Part shown: positions 45,877 to 53,535 of the stretch, one piece after another
How positions within the stretch are numbered: position 1 is the stretch's first letter
Layout of the letters: each line of letters opens with the position of its first letter
NCBI RefSeq assembly: GCF_030863805.1
Contig: NZ_CP132957.1
Coordinates: 1,798,001 to 1,862,000 of the forward strand
From: Kineothrix sp. MB12-C1
GTDB taxonomy: Bacteria; Bacillota; Clostridia; Lachnospirales; Lachnospiraceae
DNA length: 64,000 nucleotides
Direction of reading: 5' to 3'
The notes under the pieces: generated by a model
The model's database searches: none
Told to the model about the DNA's origin: nothing
What the model saw: only the letters and a program-made list of their open reading frames with translations
Translations under genes and position numbers: made by a program

Positions 45877-46899
45877 ATGTCAAAAAAGTTAGAAACCATG
45901 GATGCGGAAACCTTGATGACCACACCCATGGAGCCGCTGAAATTTATTGTCAGCGGTCTGCTACCCGAAGGACTGCATGTGCTTGCAGGCTCACCAAAAA
46001 TCGGCAAGAGCTGGTTAGCCCTGTGGATCTGCTTGCAGGTGGCAAAGGGTGAAAAGGTATGGGAATTTGAAACGCTAAAAAGCGAAGTCCTGTATCTCTG
46101 CTTAGAGGACAGCTTCGCCCGTATCCAAAGCAGGCTGTTTGAAATTACCGATGAAGCACCGGCGACACTTCACTTTGCCATTATGAGCGATACTATCGGC
46201 CATGGTCTGGAAAACCAAATTGAAAGCTTTATCAAAGAGCATCCCGACATAGGATTGATTGTGATTGACACCCTGCAAAAGGTTCGCAAAACCGTTTCCG
46301 CAAATGTCAATCCCTATGCCTCCGATTATGATGACATCAGCGCACTGAAGCAAATTGCGGACCGTCACCATCTTGCCATCCTGCTCATACATCATCTTCG
46401 AAAAACAAGTGATGCTGATCCGCTCAATATGATTTCGGGAACCAGCGGCATTGCAGGCGGTGCTGATACAAACTTTGTACTGCAAAAAGACAAGCGAACG
46501 GAAAATACCGCAACGCTTATTTGCACCGGCAGAGATATCGAGGGGCGGGAACTGTTCTTGGAGTTCAACAAAAATAATTTTGTATGGGAGCTGCTGGAAC
46601 CGATTGAAATGGAGCAGCTGATCATACCGGATGAAATTTTTCTTCTCTGTGATTTTATAAAATCGGCAGGTGGCTTCACTGGTACGGCAACCGAGCTGAT
46701 AGAAAAATTGAATCTGGATTGTAGCCCCGCAATTCTGAAGAAGAGAATCATTAAGCACATGGAGCATCTGGGCAGAAATGGCATTCATTATTCCGAGAAC
46801 AGGACTTTTGAGCGACGAGAGTTCACTCTCTGCTATGACGGTAGCATCACGCCCCCCAAATTTACCGTCTTTGCTGTCCGCACTGTCACAGAACAGTAA
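45877..46899 (+). CDS. RepA-like RecA-fold ATPase of the mobile element
   Basis: Protein of 340 residues of the AAA_25 / RSF1010 RepA-like helicase group. Walker A is GSPKIGKS (38-45), Walker B LIVIDTLQKV near 125-135, and LLIHHLRKTSDADP near 165-180 resembles the hexameric helicase core. The C-terminal 80 residues look like a winged-helix domain. AAGAGGAGG lies before the ATG. It starts the plus-strand backbone of the element and may support replication of the excised circle, which would help the element's stability during transfer. Confidence 0.82.
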   Translation: MSKKLETMDAETLMTTPMEPLKFIVSGLLPEGLHVLAGSPKIGKSWLALWICLQVAKGEKVWEFETLKSEVLYLCLEDSFARIQSRLFEITDEAPATLHFAIMSDTIGHGLENQIESFIKEHPDIGLIVIDTLQKVRKTVSANVNPYASDYDDISALKQIADRHHLAILLIHHLRKTSDADPLNMISGTSGIAGGADTNFVLQKDKRTENTATLICTGRDIEGRELFLEFNKNNFVWELLEPIEMEQLIIPDEIFLLCDFIKSAGGFTGTATELIEKLNLDCSPAILKKRIIKHMEHLGRNGIHYSENRTFERREFTLCYDGSITPPKFTVFAVRTVTEQ

Positions 46900-47189
46900 T
46901 CTTGCCACCGTTGCCCCCTGTTCGCCCCTGTGTGGCGAGATTGACGGTGGAATGGCATAACTCCACCTAACCCGAATAAACCCGCAAATTGAGCCACCGT
47001 TGCGAGCAGCTTTGGATTTGCACTTATTTTAGAGAAAACGTAGGAGTTTCGGCTGCGATTTCTCACCCATTGGGTGAGGCGAGCAGAGCGTCGGGCTATA
47101 CGCCCGCCACAGCTCGCTCGGGGCAGAAGCCCCGGACCCCACTTTATAGAGCGCCGTTGGCGCAATGAAAATCGGAAGGAGAAACGCCA
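46900..47189 (+). other. Candidate origin of transfer (oriT)
   Basis: The 290 bases between the ATPase gene and mobC hold no gene but many inverted repeats: CTCACCC/GGGTGAG (near 47067-47083), CGGGC/GCCCG around TATAC, GGGGC/GCCCC around AGAA, and GCGCC/GGCGC around GTT. Two direct copies of GCCACCGTTGC lie near 46906 and 46988. Position directly upstream of mobC and the relaxase gene is where oriT lies in most mobilizable elements. The nick site itself is not recognised. Confidence 0.5.
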
Positions 47190-47495
47190 TTGAAGAAAAA
47201 GCCCTTTGCCTTTCGCATCAGCGAAAGCACCTATAAAACCCTGAAACAAAAATCTAAGCGTGGCAAGGTTACCATGACAGAATTTTTAGAACGAGCCATA
47301 ACAGATAAAGAAATCGTTGTGGTAGACGGGATTCAGGAGCTCATCAGCGAGCTGAAAGCCATCGGCAGAAACCTCAATCAGCTTACCGCCCTTGCCAACA
47401 TGGGGAAAATTGATGCCGTTTACCTTGCAGAAACCAAGGCGAAGCTAAGCGGTATTTATGAAAAGCTGTCCGCACTTTGCGAGGTGAACCGGTAA
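47190..47495 (+). CDS. mobC: MobC-like relaxosome accessory protein
   Basis: Protein of 101 residues. The N-terminal ribbon-helix-helix region (FAFRISESTYKTLKQKSKRGKVTMTEFLERAI) binds DNA, and the C-terminal LKAIGRNLNQLTALANMGKID is typical of MobC/MobS proteins, which help the relaxase open oriT. The start is a TTG at 47190 with AAGGAG eight bases before it. The stop overlaps the relaxase ATG by one base (TAATG). Confidence 0.88.
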   Translation: MKKKPFAFRISESTYKTLKQKSKRGKVTMTEFLERAITDKEIVVVDGIQELISELKAIGRNLNQLTALANMGKIDAVYLAETKAKLSGIYEKLSALCEVNR

Positions 47496-48877
47496 TGGCA
47501 ACGGTTAACTTCATCCCCTGTAAAAAGCAAAATGCCTTCTCCATGCGAAATGAAATTGAATATATTTTGCAGGATTTCAAGGTGTGCATCGAACCGGAGA
47601 AATTCAATTGTGACCACACCGTCAACTACCAAACCTATTCCGCCGATGCGGATAAGACCGGCTGCATCCGCTTAATCTCCGGCAAGGACTGCTGTCCCGA
47701 AACAGCCTTCCAAGAATTTATGGCAACCAAAAACAGCTTTAAAAAGACTGATAAAACGATGTTCTATCACTACGACCAAGCCTTTAAGGATGGCGAAACC
47801 ATCTCACCCAAAACCGCACATGAGATAGCCATAAAATTTGCGGAGGATAATTACCCCGATTATGAGGTAGTCATCGCCACCCATGTGGATAACGAGCATC
47901 TACACTCCCACTTTATTATCAACTCGGTCAGCTTTAAAACAGGAAAGAAATTACATCAAGGTCCCAAAACGTTATTCAAGCTCCGGTCATATTCAGACCA
48001 AATATGTAAGCAATATGGGCTGACTACCCTTGAGCCATACACCGGCGGTAAATCGAAAAGCCTCGCCTCTCGGGAATACCGTGCCGCCGCCAAGGGGCAG
48101 AGTTGGAAGTTTTCATTGATGAACGCGATTGATATTGCAATGAAAATCAGCGGCACAAAAGCTGATTTTATTAAGAATATGGAGCGACAAGGCTACGCGG
48201 TAAAATGGACAGATACCAGAAAATATATTACCTACACCTGCCCAAACACCATGTCCTGCTGGGATATCAAGCTCCATGACAACCGCTATTTGAAGGAGAT
48301 GATGGAGCGTGAATTTGAGCTTAGAAGAATTGAAGCAGCGGAACGCAGGCTCTCAGCCAGTCGAACCGATTCCCCAGCAGCCATCGCAGAACAGCCCGTC
48401 TTGTCCTCTGACACAGGAGAAGCTAGACAATCTGTTCTACAATCAAGGGCTGATTTGGGATGGGATAACCCAGCTGCAGGAGCAGGTAAAAGTTCTCCGG
48501 CAGCAGAACCGCGGCCTCAAAACACAGCTGGACAATCTACCTGCGGGGTCGGAGCTGGAGCAAATCAGCAAGAGCCTGCTGCAGATACAGCAGACGTTGT
48601 CACAGGCTGGGAAACAGAAAGAGAAGTCTTTTTCTCTGCCGAAGATGCAGCTGCCGCACCTGACATGGACGCCACTGTGGATAGTCATTCCCTTAATCTT
48701 GCTGGCATTGGCGGCAGTGTGGTTCAGCTGGGACGCGCTTTGGAACGGCTGGACAACCCTATTTCCCTAAATGACGCCACCACTAAACCTCCGCAGCATA
48801 CCGGCAGGAAGAAGAAATTAGCGGTCGGTCAAAAGGAAGATGACCACAGCGGACACGATTTTGAAATGAAGATGTAA
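47495..48877 (+). CDS. mobA: Relaxase (MobA/VirD2-type mobilization nuclease)
   Basis: DNA-nicking and transfer protein of 460 residues. The metal-binding motif HVDNEHLHSH (His130, 135, 137, 139) is the HxDxxHxH signature of MOB-P-type relaxases; Tyr23 in NEIEYILQ is a candidate nucleophile. The nuclease domain covers about 1-260. Residues from about 270 on are encoded by DNA that also encodes the nested protein at 48309-48770 and have a skewed, low-complexity composition (Ala, Ser, Gln, Gly). The last 35 residues, after the nested gene (NDATTKPPQHTGRKKK...QKEDDHSG), look like the usual end of this family, so the full frame is probably real. The ATG overlaps the mobC stop. Confidence 0.88.
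   Translation: MATVNFIPCKKQNAFSMRNEIEYILQDFKVCIEPEKFNCDHTVNYQTYSADADKTGCIRLISGKDCCPETAFQEFMATKNSFKKTDKTMFYHYDQAFKDGETISPKTAHEIAIKFAEDNYPDYEVVIATHVDNEHLHSHFIINSVSFKTGKKLHQGPKTLFKLRSYSDQICKQYGLTTLEPYTGGKSKSLASREYRAAAKGQSWKFSLMNAIDIAMKISGTKADFIKNMERQGYAVKWTDTRKYITYTCPNTMSCWDIKLHDNRYLKEMMEREFELRRIEAAERRLSASRTDSPAAIAEQPVLSSDTGEARQSVLQSRADLGWDNPAAGAGKSSPAAEPRPQNTAGQSTCGVGAGANQQEPAADTADVVTGWETEREVFFSAEDAAAAPDMDATVDSHSLNLAGIGGSVVQLGRALERLDNPISLNDATTKPPQHTGRKKKLAVGQKEDDHSGHDFEMKM
48309..48770 (+). CDS. MobB-like membrane protein nested out of frame in the relaxase gene
   Basis: Reading frame of 153 residues inside the relaxase gene in another frame, beginning with GTG at 48309 (a GGAG lies six bases upstream in ATGGAGC). 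The product is far more protein-like than chance: a Pro/Gln-rich start, a coiled-coil region (about 35-105; LIWDGITQLQEQVKVLRQQNRGLKTQLDN), then one clear TM helix (about 120-142; LWIVIPLILLALAAVWFSW). RSF1010 mobB is likewise encoded out of frame within mobA and has a membrane segment. The similarity here is in arrangement and topology; homology is not shown. Confidence 0.65.
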   Translation: MNLSLEELKQRNAGSQPVEPIPQQPSQNSPSCPLTQEKLDNLFYNQGLIWDGITQLQEQVKVLRQQNRGLKTQLDNLPAGSELEQISKSLLQIQQTLSQAGKQKEKSFSLPKMQLPHLTWTPLWIVIPLILLALAAVWFSWDALWNGWTTLFP

Positions 48878-48889
48878 AGGAGATGCGAC

Positions 48890-49174
48890 ATGACAAACGA
48901 GAAATTAGCAGCACAGCATTATCTAAAAACCAATATCCTCGGCGCCTATGAAACCGTCGATATCATTTGGCAAAGCGACAGCGAGGGTACCTCTCACCGC
49001 ACCTTTGCAGACAGCTTTGTTTACACAGACGAAACCTCCCATACCATTGAACGGGATATGGTGGTGGAGGACAGAGTGTTCCGGGTGCATTCTGTGTTTC
49101 CCGTAAAAAGCGCCTCTACCCCCACAAAAAAGATGCTTTCAGTGATTGAAAACGACCTCGAAAAAGCGCTTTAA
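48890..49174 (+). CDS. TnpW-like transposon-encoded protein
   Basis: Protein of 94 residues with a C-terminal stretch (RVFRVHSVFPVKSASTPTKKMLSVIENDLEKAL) like the short TnpW proteins that lie just before the recombinase gene in Tn4451-type and related elements. Their function is not known. AAAGGAG lies before the ATG. It is 12 bases after the relaxase gene and 92 bases before the recombinase start. Confidence 0.65.
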   Translation: MTNEKLAAQHYLKTNILGAYETVDIIWQSDSEGTSHRTFADSFVYTDETSHTIERDMVVEDRVFRVHSVFPVKSASTPTKKMLSVIENDLEKAL

Positions 49175-49266
49175 AACGCTTGATTTCAGTAGACTTGTGG
49201 AACCTGTTGCGGTATGCTTGGGTTACCGTATTCAGTTTGCCACAACAAGAAGGAGGATTTTTAACG

Positions 49267-50967
49267 ATGGCAAACAACGAAAAATATACCATACTCTACG
49301 GCAGACTGAGCCAAGAAGATGACCGGGAGGGTGAGAGCAACAGCATCCAAAATCAGCGATTGATTCTCACCAGGTACGCAGAAGAAAAGGGCTTCGAGAA
49401 CATTCGTTTTTTGTTCGATGACGGTTTCAGCGGAACAAACTTCAACCGTCCTTCGTGGAATGAGATCATGGAGCTGATTGAAAGCGGACAGGTGGAAACC
49501 TTGATTGTCAAGGATATGAGCCGACTCGGCAGGGATTATCTGCAAACAGGCTTTCTCATGGAGCATACCTTCCCCAACCACAATGTCCGGTTCATTGCCA
49601 TCAATGATGCGGTGGACACGCTCTACGGCGATAACGACTTTGCTCCGTTCCGAAACTTATTTAACGATTTTTATGCAAAAGACTGCAGCAAAAAAATTCG
49701 GTCGGTAAAGAAAGCACAGGCTGAACGCGGGGAACGGGTTGGGACAAGGCCGCCCTATGGGTACAAAAAAGACGAGAGCAATCCCAAACAGATTGTTCCC
49801 GATCCGGAAGCCGCCGAAGTGGTCAAGCACATTTTCAAGCTGTGCGCCGAGGGCAGAGGCCCCAAGCAAATCGCAAGGCAGCTCACCGAGGAACAGGTGG
49901 TAAATCCAAGCAACTACTATTTTAATCAGACCGGAGTGACTCTGACAAATTTGGATACCACCAGACCCTACCGGTGGAGAGATAACTCCATTGTCAATAT
50001 CTTAAACGATGAAACCTATCTCGGACACACAGTTAGCATGAAGCATACAACCGCATCTTACAAAAACAAGAAGCAAATTATCCGTCCAGAATCCGAATGG
50101 TTAAGGTTTGAAAACACCCATGAGAGCATCATCGATCAAGAAATTTGGGATATCGCCCATGCGGTTCGAGAGCACAAAAAGCGTCCGAGAAAAAACATGG
50201 AGAACCCTAACCCTTACTCGGGACTTGTATTCTGCGCCGATTGCGGAAAGCCTTTGGTGCTACACCGTGCCCACACCATGGACGAGAGTAAAAACAATTT
50301 CGCCTGCTCCACCTACAAGCAGTATGGCAAGGAATCCTGCTCCGCCCATTACATCCGGGAAAGCCAGCTTGCGGCGGTGATTTTGGATGACCTGAAGCGT
50401 GTCACTCACTTTGCAAGGCAGGACGAAGTGCTGTTTGCGGAGTGCATCAACCGCAAAAACACTGCTGATACGAGAAAAGAAATTACCGCGCTGCAAAAAG
50501 AGCTGGAGCTTATGCGGAAAAGGGATTTAGAGCTTACCACACTATTTAAAAGACTGTACGAGGATAATGTGCTGGGGCGTATACCGGATGAGCATTACCG
50601 AACGCTGTCCAACGAGTATGCCGCAGAACAGAAAGCCTTACGCGAACGCATGCCAAAGGCTGAAGCCAGAATGGAAAAGCTCAAGAACTCCCTTACCAGC
50701 GTGGACAGGTTTATTGAAAAAGCAAAGAAATACACCAACCTTACCGAACTGACACCAGAGCTGCTTCGAATGTTCATTGCAAAAGTAGTGGTGGGTGAAA
50801 AGGCTAAGAAATACTCCCGAACTGCTCCGCAGGATATTTGGATTCACTACCGTGACATTGGAATGCTGAACGATGTCAAAGAGGAATTTGATATTCCATC
50901 CATGGAAGTTTTCTACGGAATGGATGATGAAATGATGTTTGATGATGAGCTGCCAGCCGCAATTTAA
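49267..50967 (+). CDS. Large serine recombinase, TnpX type
   Basis: Site-specific recombinase of 566 residues that integrates and excises the element. The N-terminal resolvase domain has the catalytic serine in YGRLSQED (Ser15), plus DGFSGTNFNRP and LIVKDMSRLGRDYLQTG. A Recombinase domain follows (about 165-290; GTRPPYGYKKDE, VVKHIFKLCAEGRGPKQIARQL), then a zinc ribbon (CADCGKPLVLH...CSTYKQYGKESCSAH, about 322-370), a coiled coil (about 400-480) and a DUF4368-like end. Start at 49267 with AAGGAGG ten bases before it; the longer open frame upstream lacks one. It lies at the right end of the element, as is usual for this family. Confidence 0.92.
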   Translation: MANNEKYTILYGRLSQEDDREGESNSIQNQRLILTRYAEEKGFENIRFLFDDGFSGTNFNRPSWNEIMELIESGQVETLIVKDMSRLGRDYLQTGFLMEHTFPNHNVRFIAINDAVDTLYGDNDFAPFRNLFNDFYAKDCSKKIRSVKKAQAERGERVGTRPPYGYKKDESNPKQIVPDPEAAEVVKHIFKLCAEGRGPKQIARQLTEEQVVNPSNYYFNQTGVTLTNLDTTRPYRWRDNSIVNILNDETYLGHTVSMKHTTASYKNKKQIIRPESEWLRFENTHESIIDQEIWDIAHAVREHKKRPRKNMENPNPYSGLVFCADCGKPLVLHRAHTMDESKNNFACSTYKQYGKESCSAHYIRESQLAAVILDDLKRVTHFARQDEVLFAECINRKNTADTRKEITALQKELELMRKRDLELTTLFKRLYEDNVLGRIPDEHYRTLSNEYAAEQKALRERMPKAEARMEKLKNSLTSVDRFIEKAKKYTNLTELTPELLRMFIAKVVVGEKAKKYSRTAPQDIWIHYRDIGMLNDVKEEFDIPSMEVFYGMDDEMMFDDELPAAI

Positions 50968-50977
50968 GGCATGGCAA

Positions 50978-51005
50978 AAGGCGGACAGCCGAAACTGTCC
51001 GCCTT
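50978..51005 (+). terminator. Terminator after the recombinase gene
   Basis: AAGGCGGACAG (50978-50988) pairs with CTGTCCGCCTT (50995-51005) around CCGAAA; eleven perfect base pairs, ten bases past the stop codon. The tail (ATACC) lacks a long T run, but the stem is strong. Confidence 0.8.
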
Positions 51006-51022
51006 ATACCCCACATTTTTAG

Positions 51023-51075
51023 TCGGTTCATAAAGTATCCTTATGAACACTCGCATAAACGGCCACGGTATTATT
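51023..51075 (-). repeat. Right junction (attR) of the integrated element
   Basis: Read on the minus strand: host half-stem AATAATACCGTGGCCGT (51075-51059), 13 variable bases, then a 23-base arm (51045-51023) matching the left-end arm at 35173-35195 in 18 of 23 positions. The half-stem covers the sortase stop codon (51073-51071). A small hairpin, GTTCATAA/TTATGAAC (51026-51048), lies within the arm. With the left half-stem and its run of seven A residues, the pieces form a complete intrinsic terminator for the sortase gene. Confidence 0.65.
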
Positions 51076-51877
51076 TATCATCTTCACTTTCTACCGCTTG
51101 AACTACCAGCCTATGTTGTTCATTACTCGTGCAGGTGGAGAAGGTAAGCACCCTCTTTCCTTCCTCTGGAATGATATCCGACTCTATCTCCGAAGATGAG
51201 ACCGCCTTCTCCAGATAAGCGCCGAAACCTTCTGCCCCTTGGGGGAATATCTGATAGGTGTCCCCGTCCGCTTCCGTCATATAAGCGGCAAAAATCTCAT
51301 ATCGGCAGATTCCCTCAGGAGTATATATCCACACATAAGGGTTGGCATCCACTGTCTCTTGCTGAAGATATTGGCGCAGCTTCCCGAACATGGAGGCATC
51401 CTTTCGATTGTGTCCATAGACGATGGTATTCCAATCCGAGAAGTCTCCTTTATTCTCTGCTGCTATAAAGATACAACCTGCCTGGTTCGCCTGTCCTTCA
51501 AAAGTACGGTCTAAATAAGTATTATTATCCTCCCCTTGAACAATGGGATAACTGATTGCTACAGCTCCGAATTCCACCCAGCCTACAGTATCCTCATTCT
51601 TATTAAGCAGTGCCTCAAAATCAACGGACAGTTCTCCACCACCATTGTGTGCAGCATCGCCCCCCTCTTTCGCGTCTTCCTTATCTTCTTCCCTGACAGT
51701 TTCTTCATCTGCTTCTTCCTTCTCCTGCCTCTTTACCGTCTCAAGAAGTTGTCCATATTCCTCCTCTGCCTGGTCATATTGCCCTTTCATCCCTATCAGA
51801 TTCCATGCTGAAAATCCGATTATTCCAATGGCTATAAGTATGATTACTGTACCGACCCATCCCTTTTTTCGCTTCAT
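51071..51877 (-). CDS. Class B sortase
   Basis: Membrane transpeptidase that links surface proteins to the cell wall, about 268 residues from the ATG at 51877. N-terminal TM helix (about 8-28), a coiled-coil acidic linker (to about 85), then the sortase fold: VYGHN with His156, TFSTCT with Cys249 and QHRLVV with Arg256, spaced as in SrtB proteins. AAGGTAGGCGGG lies before this ATG; a GTG six codons upstream is an alternative. The stop codon lies inside the half-stem of a terminator split by the mobile element. The closest likely substrate is the GH16 protein, whose gene would be next downstream without the element. Confidence 0.88.
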   Translation of the reverse strand: MKRKKGWVGTVIILIAIGIIGFSAWNLIGMKGQYDQAEEEYGQLLETVKRQEKEEADEETVREEDKEDAKEGGDAAHNGGGELSVDFEALLNKNEDTVGWVEFGAVAISYPIVQGEDNNTYLDRTFEGQANQAGCIFIAAENKGDFSDWNTIVYGHNRKDASMFGKLRQYLQQETVDANPYVWIYTPEGICRYEIFAAYMTEADGDTYQIFPQGAEGFGAYLEKAVSSSEIESDIIPEEGKRVLTFSTCTSNEQHRLVVQAVESEDDK

Positions 51878-51944
51878 CCCGCCTACCTTTTGCACTATCT
51901 GTTTTTTCTGTTATTCGATCATTACATTTCCTACTTATTATTAA

Positions 51945-52613
51945 TTAAAGGATGTCCTTTGTCAATGTATCAAGCTGCCATTCATTCAACTCGAACAGTT
52001 CGTCTTCCGCTTCTCCTTCATATCCGTTGAAGCCATTTGCCTTTTGCTCGCTTTTCGACGCATCGGCTGCCTCTTTCGCACTATCCGCATACTGCTCCTC
52101 ACTGCTCTTACCGATTCCATCTTCCATTTCTTCTATTTCCTTTTTCATCTCCTGTATCTTCGCATCCAGCTTAAGCGCCCGTAGAATATTATTGATATCC
52201 TCCGGCGAAAACATGCCGATAGCTTTCCCTAATTGGCCGATATTATCTCGATTCACCATAAGGCATCCGCCTCCTGATAAGGGAATACGGATAACATTCT
52301 TAGGATTACTCATATCGCCGAGGCAAAGCTCTCTTTTCTCATTGTTACAGAGAAAAATAACCCCATTATATTCCACAATACCTTTTTCATCCGCAAGATA
52401 GGAATAAGGCGCCCCTTTCCCTTTCTCAGGAATCGCTTGCATCTTGTCTTTATCATTAATCAGCTTGTTTTTCATCTGCCGGGCAATGCTTTCTGCTACT
52501 TCCCCTTCCACCGTTTTACCGGCAAATGCTGTTTGGCCCATCGTCTTTACCGCCATGTAAGCATAATTATTCTGCAATGTGCTAGTTCCGTTAACTAACA
52601 TATTAATAACCAT
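51945..52613 (-). CDS. Unknown soluble protein upstream of the sortase gene
   Basis: Protein of 222 residues (218 if the second ATG at 52601 is used). No signal peptide or TM helix. A conserved-looking N-terminus (LVNGTSTLQNNYAYMAVKTMG) leads into a mixed region and an acidic, helical C-terminal third (about 135-222). I do not recognise it. It lies some 67 bases upstream of the sortase gene on the same strand and may share its transcript. The start has the GGGGAAAGG-A-ATGGTTATT leader also seen before araB and the M3 peptidase gene. Confidence 0.65.
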   Translation of the reverse strand: MVINMLVNGTSTLQNNYAYMAVKTMGQTAFAGKTVEGEVAESIARQMKNKLINDKDKMQAIPEKGKGAPYSYLADEKGIVEYNGVIFLCNNEKRELCLGDMSNPKNVIRIPLSGGGCLMVNRDNIGQLGKAIGMFSPEDINNILRALKLDAKIQEMKKEIEEMEDGIGKSSEEQYADSAKEAADASKSEQKANGFNGYEGEAEDELFELNEWQLDTLTKDIL

Positions 52614-52728
52614 TCCTTTCCCCTATGAAATCACAAGTATTCTTACGGTCGATGCAGTAAATGCGCAGACCTGCTGAATAGTTACAATCACTCTTTACTA
52701 TGTGTATCGGTATTTCCTATAAATAGTA

Positions 52729-52767
52729 AATAGCTGCAAACGACTTTATCCCTCGTTTGCAGCTATT
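52729..52767 (-). terminator. Terminator of the araA-araB-araD operon
   Basis: AATAGCTGCAAACGA (52729-52743) pairs perfectly with TCGTTTGCAGCTATT (52753-52767), 15 base pairs around a nine-base loop. It starts 42 bases past the araD stop. The tail on the minus strand is TACTATTTATAGG. Confidence 0.88.
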
Positions 52768-52809
52768 GATTGTTATTTCATAGAATCTATACAGGCAGAC
52801 TCTTGCTTC

Positions 52810-53499
52810 CTATTTCTGTCCATAATATGCGTTTGCCCCGTGCTTTCTATAATAGTGCTTATCTTGCAGCTCCTGAGGTGCAGGGGTCACTTCACTATTG
52901 ATCCGCTCACAACGAGCTGCCATCTTGGCCACTTCCTCCAGCACTACCGCATTGTGCACCGCTTCATTGGCATCTTTCCCCCAGGAAAATGGTCCATGGT
53001 TCTTGCAAAGAACTGCCGGAACTGCTTCATAGTCCTTATCCTTAAAATAATCGATGATTAAAAGTCCGGTATTCTTCTCGTAGGCACCTTCGATTTCCTC
53101 TTTTGTCAGACATCTGACACAAGGAATCTCTCCATACATATAGTCCGCATGAGTCGTGCCGTAACAAGGAATTCCCCTTCCGGCCTGAGCCCAGCTCGTT
53201 GCCCAGGAAGAGTGAGTATGCACGATACCGCCCACCTTCGGAAATGCCTTATATAATTCCAGGTGTGTGGCTGTATCGGAGGAGGGGTTATATTTCCCTT
53301 CCACCTTATTGCCATCCATATCCATAACTACCATATCGTCAACCGTCAGCTTGTCGTATTCCACACCGCTTGGCTTAATGACAAAAAGCTGTTTCTCTCT
53401 GTCAATTCCGCTGACATTTCCCCATGTAAAGGTGACGAGACCGTATTTAGGCAACAGCATATTCGCTTCATATACTTGTTTTTTCAGTTCTTCTAACAT
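52810..53499 (-). CDS. araD: L-ribulose-5-phosphate 4-epimerase
   Basis: Cytoplasmic class II aldolase-type enzyme of 229 residues that turns L-ribulose 5-phosphate into D-xylulose 5-phosphate, the last step of arabinose catabolism before the pentose phosphate pathway. The zinc ligands His94 and His96 are in [13 protein letters not shown], the phosphate-binding NVSGIDR and KPSG stretches are at about 28-45, and the C-terminal [15 protein letters not shown] is characteristic of AraD. TAGGAGC precedes the ATG. Last gene of the operon, 36 bases after the kinase gene. Confidence 0.95.
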   Translation of the reverse strand: MLEELKKQVYEANMLLPKYGLVTFTWGNVSGIDREKQLFVIKPSGVEYDKLTVDDMVVMDMDGNKVEGKYNPSSDTATHLELYKAFPKVGGIVHTHSSWATSWAQAGRGIPCYGTTHADYMYGEIPCVRCLTKEEIEGAYEKNTGLLIIDYFKDKDYEAVPAVLCKNHGPFSWGKDANEAVHNAVVLEEVAKMAARCERINSEVTPAPQELQDKHYYRKHGANAYYGQK

Positions 53500-53535
53500 A
53501 TTTGGCTCCTATCTGCGTGCTTTAGCACGACCAGC

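Larger units (their letters stand above)
35173..51059. mobile_element. Integrative and mobilizable element with TnpX-type serine recombinase
   Basis: About 15.9 kb bounded by inverted end repeats. Conserved backbone at the right: RepA-like ATPase, candidate oriT, MobC, relaxase, nested MobB-like gene, TnpW-like protein, large serine recombinase. Cargo at the left: six G+C-rich genes with zinc ribbons and secreted domains, a membrane LuxR regulator, an excisionase-like protein and a DUF6076 protein. The G+C content and codon choice of the 35.3-44.2 kb part clearly differ from the A+T-rich host flanks. No conjugation (type IV secretion) genes are present, so transfer would need a helper. The recombinase/TnpW/mobilization set resembles the Tn4451 group; exact ends are inferred from the junction repeats. 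Confidence 0.75.

Noticed and set aside
46102-46908. A 268-codon minus-strand frame inside the RepA-like ATPase gene
   Set aside because: The plus-strand product has Walker motifs and a strong ribosome site; the minus-strand one has neither a domain nor a ribosome site.
46900-47189. A replication origin or an extra small gene in this gap
   Set aside because: No iterons or A+T-rich stretch, and no frame with a ribosome site; a transfer origin fits better given the next two genes.
35143-51075. The AATAATACCGTGGCCGT copies as ordinary direct-repeat att sites
   Set aside because: The two copies are in inverted, not direct, orientation. They fit better as the two arms of the sortase terminator that flanked the insertion point.
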